Source: Epiperipatus broadwayi
Taxonomy: Eukaryota; Onychophora; Udeonychophora; Euonychophora; Peripatidae
Direction of reading: 5' to 3'
Assembly (NCBI GenBank): GCA_028023455.1
Contig: JAQFVV010006197.1
Span: 15,375,254-15,439,253 of the forward strand
Length of the DNA stretch: 64,000 bases
How positions within the stretch are numbered: the first letter of the stretch is position 1; each line of letters begins with the position of its first letter. Of the stretch, positions 1 through 11,889 are shown one piece after another. Made by a program: the position numbers and the translations under genes. The notes beneath the pieces are model-generated. The model did no database searches and was not told the DNA's origin. It worked only from the letters and a program-made list of their open reading frames with translations.

Positions 1-2079
1 TTAGGCATTTTTATTTGTCGATTTTCAGGTATTTTCATAAAAAAAATTATCATTTGCCATTTTCAGGCCGGTTGTTGATGGTGTGGCAGCGCCATCTGAT
101 GGCGGCAGTACGGTCTCCAAACTGCAACCGTAAAATGTATTAAATTTATTAACTTCAAGGTGGTTTTTTGTTTGTTTGTTTACAATTTTTTCTTTGGATA
201 ATAAATAAATGAAGTCATGAAAATTGATATAGTGCAATCCTAAAAAAATTGTGTCCATATACATGCACCTCAAATTATTTTAAACTGGGGTTAACTTCTT
301 GGATTGCAAAGATTCTGCTGAATATATATATATATGATTGGAATACACTAATTCTTAATCTAGTATCAAAAATTCACTGTAATAATTTAAAATAATATTT
401 AATAATTTTATTAATTACTAATAACAATAATAAAATTATAAGTCATAAATATTCTCCAAAAATATAAATAAATTGAATCTAACACTAACTTATATATTGT
501 AATGGGAACCACCGACGTTCGAAAGCTTAACTTCCTTCTTATTTATGTATAATATGGAATTCTTAAAATTCAAAATCGCCCACCTAAAATTGCCCACCTC
601 ACGCTACCGCAAACAGAGAGAACATACGACATAAACGAGTCTATATCCATACTTGACCAAACCTGTAGCTATATGGTATAACCCCAGGTTATTTTCCTGG
701 TCAACTGTCTCTCGACTGCTGTAAGATTTAAAGAGTTACAGCACTTGGATATTTATAAATTTTAATGAGATCAAAATACTGCACCACCAGCCTCACGTGT
801 TCATTTAGTACTCAAATGAGTAATAATTATCTCCCTTAACCCTATGAATATATTACTGTTTGTAGTGGTGAAGAACGATACGAAACAGATTTAAATCAAT
901 AAGAAATATTTAATACAATAAATTAAACAACAAAAAAATACTTTAAATTATTTACACACAATAAAACAAATTATCTGCTATAATGCTACGATTACAATAT
1001 TAAAAAAAAAGATCCTATAAATGATTGTACATTTATAGTCGTCACTTCGTGTATATATAAAAAATAAATTAAAAAATGTCTGTATCACTCAAATTAAGGA
1101 TTTGGCAATTGTCTAAATTAAAGATATGTGCACATATGAATGTAAAGGTATAGTATACGTATTTTACCTAGGTTTATTGAGTCTCTGAATTAAGTTGAGA
1201 TCTTGCTGACTGTCACATGGACTTCCTCCACTTCTTTAGCAGGGAACGGTCACTCTTAAGTTGGATTTGGGTTGTGGGAACTCCTCCGTATTAGGACATT
1301 AAGGACATGGCAAAATGAACCCTCCGGCAGGCGCTACGTCTGCAGTTGTTACATGTAGACGGGAACCGTTAGAGCATGGTGAGTCTGAATCGGCCAGTGA
1401 TCGTGACGGCCCTTAGCCCTCCATTCTTGATGCATCACCGATGTTATAAATCATATCTTGTTCATTTAATTTATTTCTTCTTACGTTGGAGTCCTTCTAC
1501 TACGTATCTGGGTTTTTCTCTTATTTGTTTTTTTGTGAACTTTAAAAGATTCTTAGGTTTGCGTTTCTCACGATTATATCTACTTATTTTCTAGAGCAGT
1601 GCTTCCACTCTCATCTCGACAAGAAGTCTCCTACTCTACTAAAAAAATTTTTAATTAAAAAATTCCACAGTCCTTTATTCTTTCGATCCTTTGTTTTTAG
1701 CTTTTATTCACACCTTTCTTTGTCTTAATGCGCCTTCGGCCATTTATATAGATTTACTTTTACACAATCTCGTAGCACTATGTACATTTATTCTTATTTC
1801 TCTCTTTTTTTTTAATTAAACAGATATTTTAATAACATGTTTTTTATTTTGACAAGCATTAATTGTTGCTGTCTTTATCATACTTCATACATACTCCATA
1901 CACGCATTTCATTTTATCGTCAAATGTGTACTTTTATGACCCAGATCCTTATTTTTCGGTCATGTTTTAAATTTCTATTTTACTTTGACTTAAACCCTTC
2001 AAACTTTACCTTTTCTTCTAAATCATATTTTAGTTCGTATTTCATTTATATTTCTTTATCACTATTAATTTTACTAATA
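1..2079. other. Gene-poor AT-rich DNA
   Basis: No convincing coding region on either strand. Short open frames here have AT-driven, low-complexity composition rich in Phe, Leu, Ile and Ser, and resemble no family I know. Near 28-80 a short phrase ending in ttttcaggc recurs, and 90-110 carries a GC-rich phrase (gcgccatctgatggcgg). At 480-860 base composition is slightly more mixed, but no frame stays open. The patch at 1195-1440 is listed separately. Confidence 0.6.
1195..1440. other. GC-richer island, unassigned
   Basis: About 245 bases with clearly more balanced composition than the surroundings. Neither strand gives an open frame longer than about 30 codons, so it is not a plain exon. It could be the untranslated or terminal part of an old mobile element. 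I recognise no protein motif, tRNA box or terminal repeat in it. Confidence 0.4.
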
Positions 2080-2080
2080 T

Positions 2081-2535
2081 ACAATTTCAATATTTCTAAC
2101 TTTAATTATTTTTTTATTTCTTAAAACCTCGACTTTGGAGAGTAAAAAATAAGAATCTTTTCGATTCTATTTCCCTCTCTTATATTAATTAAAACATTCT
2201 TCATAAATTTAAATTCTTTTGCTAGTATTCCAAAACACAATATTTAATATTATTTAAATGTTAAATATCTATATGTGTGATCGCAGTATGTGCGATCATT
2301 ACATTACACAATTTCAATATTTCTAACTTTTAATTATTTTTTATTTCACAAAATCTTGACTTTGGAGGGTAAAAGATAAAAATCTTTTCGATTCTAATTC
2401 CCTCTCTTTTATTAATCAAAACATTTCTTTCTTCATAATTTTTAAATTCATTTGCTAGTATTCCAAAACACAATATTTAATATTATTTAAATGTTAAATA
2501 TCTATATGTGTGATCGCAGTATGTGCGTTCATCAC
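2081..2535. repeat. Tandem duplication, 2 x ~227 bp
   Basis: Copy 1 runs from about 2081 to 2307 and copy 2 from 2308 to 2535. Both start with acaatttcaatatttctaac and end with a tgtgatcgcagtatgtgcg phrase. They differ by scattered substitutions and small indels. The unit is AT-rich and has no coding signal. An open frame of 95 codons crosses the start of copy 1, but it is not preserved in copy 2, which argues against a gene. Confidence 0.9.
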
Positions 2536-2539
2536 AATA

Positions 2540-4205
2540 TAAATATTAAATATTTCAATAGACTGAAAATAAAACAAGAAATTAATTACACTGAACACTG
2601 TAGTTTACAGATACATATAAATTGTAAGTGGTCTTAAATATAACACTGTGCAAACAATGTGTGTAATAGTACAAAACTATTTTATTTAGTAAATGTTATT
2701 CACCTTAAATTTTATAGGTCAAATCATTCCAACATATATATATTCACACAGACAAACACAAAAAAAACATTCCAATTATTAATTTGCTTTTATAGCATGT
2801 AAAGTTAAATTATTCTACTTTAACAATATATAAAGAGTACATGGACTTATTTGATACATGTACACTTAATATGTACATAGTATTAAAAAAATATTTTAAT
2901 TCTTAATTTTTAATTTGCCTTAATTTATCAGATTAAATTATTTCAAAATTTATAGTTCTTTCTTACAAACATTAGCCATTAACCCAAAATATAAAAAAAT
3001 AAAGTTTGGCTACATTTAAATTATCTAATCAATAATTTTTTATTTCCTTTTCTAACAAATTTTAGAAAAAAAAAAAAATTAATTCAATTCTTTTTGTTTT
3101 TCTAAGGATTTCAACTAGTTCAATCTCTTTTGTTATATACCTGCAATAAAGAAGTTCCTTTAAAATTTACCCATATTGCTAAAGCATCTAATAAATTTTG
3201 TTTAGCATTATTTATTACTTCATGAAGTATATGTTTCCCTGCAAACTTTTTCCATTAATTGACTTCCTTTTCCTTTTTTTAAAGCAAATGAAAGTTTAAT
3301 ATATTTTCTTTTTATGCTATTATGAAATTTTTTTTTTTTTGCATTTTCTTTAATATAAGAATGAGTATTTGGAAAAGTATGCATATATATGAGTGAGGCA
3401 AATTTATCTAACACAATAATTTCTCTTCTTTGTGCTTCTATTTATAATTAAAAATAGATTTCATATTTAAAGGTAAACAGATTCTTGATTAGAATTAATA
3501 TTTCAAATATGCACATTACTTATGTAAACTAATAAAAAAGACTATCAACAATCTGTGTTTCTGTACATGTATAATAGATTTTCTTATATGTTTGTCTTGG
3601 AAAACTGAAAAAGTTTCAATTGCTTTTTACTTCATGTTTAATTGCTATGCTGTCTGAACTTCAGATACTGTTAGCTGGCAGCACATACATGGCTACAGTT
3701 TACCATAAAGAACTCATTTGCATTTCTGGCCATCTCAAATTCAAACAGCATGGAGATTGTAAGCAATTTCTTCTCCTGGAGTCAGCTAATATTTTAGTTT
3801 ATAGATAAAGAAAAAAAAGTGCTTTAAGTATTTTTCATTATTAATTATTAAAAAAATGATAATGACTAATACAGGCATTGTTGTTATTTAACCACATTCA
3901 TTAAAACAAAATAGTTTCAAAAATACTTTTCCTAATTAATTTTCCCCCTTAATCTCTTTATGTATAAACATAATGAAAACATTTTTTATAATTACATCCC
4001 ATTAAATAACTTTTTTAGACAAAAATAGTTTTCCTTCTTTGTTACATTAAAAATTCGGATTTTTGTCAGAATCAAAATAGTGAATTAAAGAATTTAAAAT
4101 ATTTCAAAAATATCAAGAAATATTATCCAATTAAGAAAAATTTAAATCATTTTAGACTTTATTCTAAATATTTATAAATATTAATTCTTATTAAGCGTGC
4201 GATGT
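2540..4205. other. AT-rich DNA, nothing recognised
   Basis: Homopolymer-rich sequence. The open frame at 3620-3808 lies in slightly more mixed sequence but has no recognisable domain, no upstream splice acceptor I would trust and no similarity to anything else in the window. I see no gene here. Confidence 0.55.
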
Positions 4206-4221
4206 CAGCACATAACACTTA

Positions 4222-4484
4222 TATAAGGCTAAAACCTCAGTACCTGCACCTTGAGTGCTTAATTTTAGCAAGAGAGATCTCTACAAATCATAATGCAAGA
4301 TTCAACTTTATAAAAATAAGAGGGAGAAAAGAGACCTCTACAAATCATAATGCAAGATTCGACTTTATAAAGATAAGAGGGACCTCATCTTTATAAAGTC
4401 GAATCTTGTGTTATGATTTGTAGAGGTCTCTCTTGCTAAAATTAAGCACTCAAGGCGCAGGTACTGAGGTTTTAGCCTTATCTA
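4222..4484. repeat. Foldback (hairpin) element with internal duplication
   Basis: The left arm (about 4222-4312) is the reverse complement of the right arm (about 4389-4484) over roughly 90 bases with only a few mismatches. The central part holds a second, direct copy of the inner left arm (about 4332-4383). The transcript of either strand would fold into a long hairpin. No terminal motif points to a particular superfamily, and no clear target duplication was found. The 64-codon frame at 4202-4396 is simply this repeat read through twice. Confidence 0.85.
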
Positions 4485-4489
4485 AATAT

Positions 4490-7400
4490 TTATTTAAGAA
4501 AATTTTCTCTGTGTTCATTTCTTTTAAGCTTTAAATGCATATGGGCATACACACATATAGACCATCAAGATCACTCAAGAACTGATGTAAGCCATGATAA
4601 AATATATATACAGTATATGTAATGGTAAAATATTTTTTATTAATCTTTTTTTTTTTAAATATACATTTATATGAGTGTGTTGCTCAATTAATTCTAGATT
4701 CAAATTTGTAACAAATATTAAGGGTGAATTGTGATTAGATTTGGAAAACTTGCCAATGTTATTTTATTTTTTTAAAACTTCTGAAAAATAAATTATCAAA
4801 GACTTTAACACAAGATTGGAAAACAAAAGTATTTTGAGCTCAGTAATGAATTGTAGCATAACTTTCATTACACCATTCTCATACCTTACATGAGTGGTGT
4901 AGTGAAAATTATGCCATGGAAATATTCATTACAGGATAATCTCTAGTCTAATAAATGATTAATAAAATTATTAATATTTTAAACTCCTTTCTTGGCTTTT
5001 ATAATTTTATTAAGAAGTTAAATCCATTCAATTATCTATTTTAAATAAAATTCAGACTTATTCTTTTGGAATTTTAGAGATTAATGATCTAATGTTTTTA
5101 TAAAATTTATTATTGTTTAACAGCAAATGACTTCTATTTTTAAGCTATAAATAGTAATTTTAATATGCATAACCAAGTGAAGTTTTATCTAACAATTTAT
5201 TTTTCTCTTCTTTATCCCCTACATATTGTAGTGCTCATTATTCTTTTACTTCTAAGAACAAATTCTTATTTTTCTTAAATTACCATAAATAATCTTTTCT
5301 ATATTTCTTCAAACTCACATCTCAAGTCTCTAATTTTTTCCAATTTTCTTATCAGTTCAAGATTGTTAATAGTTCAAGATTGGGCATAACTAAGCTACAA
5401 CTATATTATTTAATTATTAATTGATGTTAAATGTTACTCCAGACATTTTTTTAATGCCATATACTCTTTGAATAACATAAACATAGATAAAAATATGTTT
5501 TTATAAGATTTATTTTCTAATTTTCAATGCCAATGTTTTAAGCAGTTTAATAAAAGAATATAATGATATTCTCTCAAGGAGAAGGTTAATGGATCTAAGT
5601 TCAATGTATTACTTCTCTAAACCACAAAGTATCAGTTTGTTACAGGAATAGAGTTAGAGTTTATGTGCTGAATATGACTGTCCAATTTTTTTCAACACAA
5701 ATTAAGACTCCTAAAATAAATTCATTATACCTAATAATGTGATCATAATGAAATTACATCATAGTCCATAGAAATTCAAAATATTCATTGTTATTGTGTT
5801 TAGTATTATGATTTTAATTCTCAAATGTATTACTGGAATTAGGGAAAACTAACTTGCGTATAGCATCCCATAGATGAATTTCTATTTTGTTGCCACATAT
5901 AGATAAAAATGTCAAAGAAATTGCCTGAAAATAATAAGAAATGTTATTTAGAAATAAATAAGAAGCCTATCATTTTGTTAAATTTGAATATAATGCTATC
6001 ATCCCTATATGTTATGACACACGGTTGGCATTCCGTATGTCATATATAAACCTCAGTGTGCATGCAAATGACAAGTTTTGCCAAAAAGAAATTATGTTTT
6101 AGTGAGATTTCCGGTGATATTGAAAATAGAAAATATAAGTAAAAAGCTTTTGACAAAAACATATCCATTCCCAATATGCTAGATTATAGTTATCTTATAA
6201 AAAATAATTAAAATAATTTAGCAGGGATACAATAATTAACATAGTTAAAGGTTCCCTTAAAATCAATTTGAACTGTGAATGCATCTGAGAGACACAGTCC
6301 TGTTACTTCAAGCACTATTACTATATTTTTATTGCATTTATCTTGCACTATAAAATGGGTTAGCATAAATTTTGGCAGAGGATAATTATTTTTAAATAAC
6401 ATAATGGTTATTTTGGCATGAAAATCTTTGATAATGAAAAGCCTACATTCTATAAAGATAAGCTTTTGGTATTTCCCTTTATGATAAAAAAAAAAAAAAA
6501 TGTTACATTTGTCATGATGAGAAAAGTTACTCTGAAATCCTGAAGTAATTAAGAAGACATGGAATAAGGATGTGTGCTTCAATATCATATAAGAAAAAAA
6601 TGTTAAACAATGAATTTTGTAGTTTGGATAATCATTTTCATGATTTGTTAGATATAATATTAAATCTAAAATATTCTATTATACATTAATCAACTTCACC
6701 AGTGAGAGAATTATCTCTTGGCAAATTTTATTATTAAATGGTATACTTATTTGCTAAGTTAAATTTTTTATTGTAAATCTTCATGTGCCAGATTAATAAG
6801 AAATGTATAAATTACATATCTATTTTCTGAATGGATAGCAAATAATTTAATTTTGAAGATATTTTATTTATCATTTTATTGAGGTTCCATTTGCTTTTTT
6901 GTATATGAGATGGCTAAGAAATTAATTACTAGCTATACTTGGATTGGAAGATGTAAATTAACTGAACATAAAAAAAAATCTCAAATTAACACTAAATATC
7001 CCAATTACCAATTATTAATAAGGGATTTTTTTCTTTTCTAACAACTGTTATAAAATTAATTTGTTACAATAAGGAAATATTCAGTAGACACATCATATTG
7101 TGATCAGAAAATGAATGAATATTAATGACTCAAAAAAAAAAAAGTATGTTTAAATAGGGAAGCAACATGATATGATTAGAGAATGAGACTGCTTAGCTAG
7201 AAAGAAATTGTAGACACATTTTGTTATAGACATATATTACTTAGGCAGAAAAATTTTTGGGTCAATGGATTGATTGAATTTTAATAATTCAAAATGCTGT
7301 ATTGTTTTTCTTTTCTAACGAAGTAAGCAGCTCATATATATGATTTCATATAATAAAAAGAATATCTTAGATTAAGTCATAAAAAAAGTAATGGATAAAT

Positions 7401-8910
7401 ACAATTTGTTGTAAAATAATATTTATGCTAATTAGCACTGCAATATCCCAATTCTAATATTGGTAGTAAATGTGTATTTTCCAAGTAGACTTACATTTTT
7501 ATAATGCTGTCATTATTATTATTTATTTTACTAGGTTATCAAATGTGAATTAAGAAAACAATTTGATAAATTTATCTCTTCTTAGCTAATTGCTTTAAAA
7601 TTAATTATTTGTAGCAGGTCTACTATTATTCTTAACAATTATTAATGATAACAGATTATTTAAAAATCTCACAGCAGATTATTTAGAAGAAAACATTCTT
7701 ATTTTTATCAGGTTTTTCTCCAATAGATGAATCATAATCTGAGTAAAAATCTTATAGTTAGTTATCAATAAGAAATATATGTATGATTATGCATAATAAA
7801 ACTTGTGAGGAAAACCAATCTAGCAATTGCATTCTAACATTATATTAAAATAAAATAAATGGATATCAAATTCTGGTTTAATCTATATAACAATAATAGT
7901 TTATTAAATTTTAATTAATTTTTATGTAAAATTCAAATAATTTTATCTATATAAATTAAATAAATGATAATGTCAAAATTAGAATACAATGATGTTGTAG
8001 CAATTAAATCGCATTAAATAAAAAAAATTATACTTTTATTACCTGCCTTCAATACAATTTGTCATAAGATAGCAAGCAGTGAATTCTACTCTGATTTATA
8101 CAAATATTAAATTCTTTACTTACTTAACTACCTGAACCACGTTATTTATGTTTATTAGGCACAATTTATATTAATATTTCCAAAACTTGAAGATTTAATG
8201 AGAGACGAAATGATTGAACAAGAGCATTTCATGCATTCATTTTTTTTTCCTTAACATAAATTGTACAAGAAAATTGATTGATCAAATGTTGTCAAGAAAG
8301 ATATAACAATATTAGGTTATAATGTTAAGTGGAAATCAAAATTATTATTTGGATAACCATGATATTGATGCTCTACTTAGAAATGTATCTTTTAGTGCTT
8401 CAGCAAATATCTGAAAGTAAAATTTCAAGTGTATGGACAATATATTCAGAAACTACTGGGTTAGTATCCTTGGATAAATACTTTATTCCCATTTCAAGTT
8501 AATATTTATATTTTCAACAGTTTTGCAGTACTCATGTGAGATGTACACAATTGTCAGGAAAGCTTTAGCAGAAAAAAAAAAATTCTATCATATCATTTTA
8601 AGTTGTTTTTTTTTCCACTTACAATGTAATTCCCAAGAGAAAGGTTAATATTAAACAAATTCTTAAAAATTCTTACTTATTGATTGTATTACATAGAAGA
8701 TTAAAATCTTGGGAAGATATATATATACATGTTCAAAAATGTCTACATACATTATTGAGTTATAAAAGTTTGTGAAACTATTACAAATGTGAGTGTTACA
8801 CAATTTAAATTTGGGAATGCTCTTAAGATTAACAAGCTTGTTTATCAATTTCCAGTCAATTTTGATCAAGATCTTTAACACTGCAACTTATCTACAGAGA
8901 ATATTGGACT
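4490..8910. other. Long AT-rich stretch, no gene seen
   Basis: Over 4 kb of AT-rich sequence with no frame carrying a recognisable domain. The longest frame (minus, 6208-6588, 126 codons) has skewed composition (Phe, Ile, Lys, Asn), a long A-tract inside it and no motif I recognise, so I treat it as chance. No terminal inverted repeats or tRNA boxes were noticed. Confidence 0.5.
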
Positions 8911-8914
8911 CAAA

Positions 8915-9960
8915 CCACTTAAAAGAACAAGATGGATTTAAAACTGTTTTAATATAGTAGATCACAAGTTAGTATTAAGAGAAATTATAAAAAGTCCTAC
9001 ATATATGAGATGTTTTGGGTTTGCAGATTATGAAAAGGCATTTGATTCTGTAAACACTTCTGCAGTGAATATTATAAGCATTGAAACATCAAGATATAAA
9101 GAATATCAAAATGCAGTAGCAGTTTGATATTAAAATTAATTTTCATTAGGGTATATAACAGGGATTCAAATCTCATAGTTTTATAGGAAGCATTTTGTGG
9201 GTTAAAATAGAAAACTAATGGAATAAAAATAAAATGAACTTGTTTATACCATCTAGATATTGCAGATGATGTAGTTATTTTACACATAATGTTTCATGCC
9301 TTTCTTAAATGTTACAAGTTATCAGATGACACCAAGAATAAAAATAAATTTTAAAAAAGACTAAAATAATATTCAATTATTTTTTACAAAAAAATAAATA
9401 AACAAACATTGATAATAATGAATAAGACAAAGTTAATAAATACAAATTAGTAATACATATTTTAAAAAAACATAACAGATAATATTAATCAATAGGATGG
9501 TTTTAATCAGAATAACTTAAAGAAAATATATACGTTTTTCAAACGGAGGGTGTTTACTAATGTGTTCTGTTTCTTGCAAATGTAAACTAAAATTGAATGT
9601 TTAACAGAAGAGTAATACAAAGACTTCAGACTATGTAATGAAGTATAAAGAAAGATAAACTGGGAGTAACAAAAAGTGATCAAAAATAAAATAAACAAGA
9701 GATAAAGAGGTACTACTGCTACCTTTGGAAGAATTAAGAAGCTGAAATAGTGTTAACTGGATCATATTGCTAGAAGAAATGATAATAAATGGATAACTGA
9801 AGTCTTAAATTAGATTTCAAAGGATTAGAAAAGGCATAGAAAAAAATGTATAAAATAGATGGTGAGATTAGAAAGTTTAATGAGTCAAGTAGAAAAGCAA
9901 GAAAATCTAGATTAGATTTTGAAAAAATCATTATTCTGCAGACAATTAATCATGGTTGAA
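8915..9960 (+). pseudogene. Decayed RTE-type LINE, RT to 3' end
   Basis: Conceptual translation, allowing several frameshifts and stops, gives the landmarks of an RTE/BovB-like reverse transcriptase in the right order. Around 8925-9055 there is the run leading to RT motif A, FADYEKAFDSV. Near 9255-9285 a frame reads HLDIADDVVILH, matching the ADD catalytic box. Near 9740-9820 a frame reads DHIARRNDNKW, matching the GH(V/I)AR..D.RW block near the RTE C-terminus. The stretch to about 9890 keeps a weak GRPxxRW-like remnant (KIDGEIRKF). No endonuclease part is visible upstream, so the copy is 5'-truncated, as usual for LINEs. It has no intact reading frame. Family assignment is from motif style only. 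Confidence 0.75.
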
Positions 9961-9969
9961 GGTATTGAT

Positions 9970-10520
9970 AATGAGAAGGAATGTGAAAATTTTTATTTGA
10001 GATTGTTTATATATATCATTAGAATATATTTTCTTTTCTTTTTTACTAATTAAATTGTTTTTTATTTCAAAAATATTTTATTTTCTATTTATTTTAAAAT
10101 ACAAAATGGCACTAGAGACAATTCTGATGTTTGCATAATGTCATAATCTTTTTTTTCTTTCTTCTCATATAGAATTTGAGAATATTTACTATATTAAAAT
10201 TACTTAAAAATAAATATGTATAGTAGAGATCCAAGATTATAATACTTTCAATCAGGACTCTTTTTTTTAATAAAAAAGATGCTAGAATGCACTTCTTATC
10301 AAGCTTTTTACTAAAGAAAATTATATTAAATTATATTCAAATATCATTTAAATGAAATTTAAAGCAGCTTCTCCAATGCTATGAAGCAAATAAAAAAAGT
10401 AAACAAAATTTATAATTTTTATTATTTTCGACATCAAATCTAAAGTTAAGTAAACAAATATAAATATACAACTGATAACTAAATGTAAAATGAAATTGTA
10501 AAACTTTATATAATTGAATA
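9970..10520. other. AT-rich spacer
   Basis: Nothing recognised between the LINE remnant and the hAT pseudogene. Confidence 0.5.
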
Positions 10521-10525
10521 AAAGT

Positions 10526-11885
10526 TTATAATGATTTCCAAAGATTTGTTAAATTCTCATCTGACAAATCGATTTGATTCATTTTCTTAGTGTTACTGTC
10601 TTTGGCTGAATGATGTCCTCTGAATAACCACAGATCAAAAAGATGGAAAAATGTCAAAAGTGATCCAACGAGCTTGGTAAACAAAAGTGTCAAAACTGCT
10701 TTGATTTTCAACGAAGATCTTATTGGGGTAATAATTAGATTCAATATATCAAACGTAATAGTTTCTCAGGATATATCTTTTTGAGAATGTATTCGCAAAA
10801 TCCACAAATAATCTCTCTTTCATTTAGTTGTAATTTAATTGACGTTTCTAATTTCCATCTCTCCAAATGTCAATTGAATATCAATATTTTCAGGCCAATA
10901 TTTTTGGCCAAGTATGCGAGCCCAAAGTGAAAACTCAACATCTTTGCTATTTAGCATCCATTTCAATTGACTCTTTCTACATGGTATAAAATGTTTTTGG
11001 GTCAATAGGAAAATCATTTTTTGAAACTTTTGTATGAAGTGAAACTTCACAAAAATGAAGATCATGCAGAACAGCTACAGCACATTTACACATTTATAAA
11101 AGGATACAAAATTGTTTTCTTTCTTGGAAAACTTAAACTAGTGCATTTATTTTTTGATTTCCAATGTAAAGATTCACATTGCAATCTTGTAGGTTCCAAC
11201 TTAGTTCTGACAATTCTTAAAGAGCATTGCACATCAACGTTAGATTCAATAAAAAGGCTGTAGATGTTACTTTTTTCTTTAGGCCATCATAAGTACATTT
11301 ACCATTTTTATCTCTTGTAGGATCATTCATTCCTTCTTCAAAATGACCGACAAGAGATTCAAAATTATTCCACATAAATGAAACTGAACAAAAACTGTAT
11401 ATCATCTATCTAGTACTTAAAACTCTTCCAATTTTTAGCAGTTCAATGACTAGTAATTCTTCACATTTATGTCTATTATTTTTCAAGTGATGCATGTTAT
11501 TAAAACAGTTTATCAATAAATGATTTGAATCTATTCATTCCTGAAATTTTCTTTATATCACTTTCTGATAAGTCTAATCTATGATTAGCACAATGCCAAA
11601 TTATAATAGAAGAAAATTTTTGTGGCAGCAATTCTTTCACTGCTTTTACATCCTAACATCACAGTAGTCTCATCGCATGCTACCAAAATTAAATACTTTT
11701 TTAAAATAGTCATCCCATAAATTTAAGACATTAGAGTGAAGATTCAAATATTTCTTTTGCCATTATGTTTTCAAGTTCAATCAAGTCTAAATATTGAAAC
11801 GATAACTTTCCAAGCCTCTATCGTTTCACCATCAAACCTAATGACACTCTCATCTGTGCTAAGCTCGAACCTATTTAAATGTTAA
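10526..11885 (-). pseudogene. hAT-derived KIAA1586-like transposase, C-terminal part
   Basis: Read from 11885 down to 10526 with a few frameshifts, this gives a protein resembling the KIAA1586-like/hAT transposase-derived family. Recognisable blocks in order are: LILVACDETTVMLG near 11690-11650 (family DGASVMLG); WHCANHRLDLS near 11590-11560 (family WHC.NHRLEL); LLKIGRVLSTR near 11440-11410; an intact 62-codon run at 11405-11217 with WNNFESLVGHFEEGM and GLKKKVTS; LSELSWNLQD just downstream; KYWPENIDI near 10890; and the C-terminal run at 10744-10526 with TKLVG, LFRGHHSA and a Lys-rich end. Stops and indels between blocks show it is not functional. Human KIAA1586 is described as a SUMO ligase derived from this kind of transposase; no activity is implied here. 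The N-terminal half lies at 14822-15600, displaced by an insertion. Confidence 0.75.
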
Positions 11886-11889
11886 TAAA

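Noticed and set aside
1837-2124. 95-codon plus-strand open frame rich in Phe/Ser/Tyr
   Set aside because: Overlaps the 227-bp tandem duplication and is not preserved in the second copy.
6208-6588. 126-codon minus-strand open frame
   Set aside because: Composition typical of AT-rich non-coding DNA, contains a homopolymer-encoded Phe run, no domain, no splice context.
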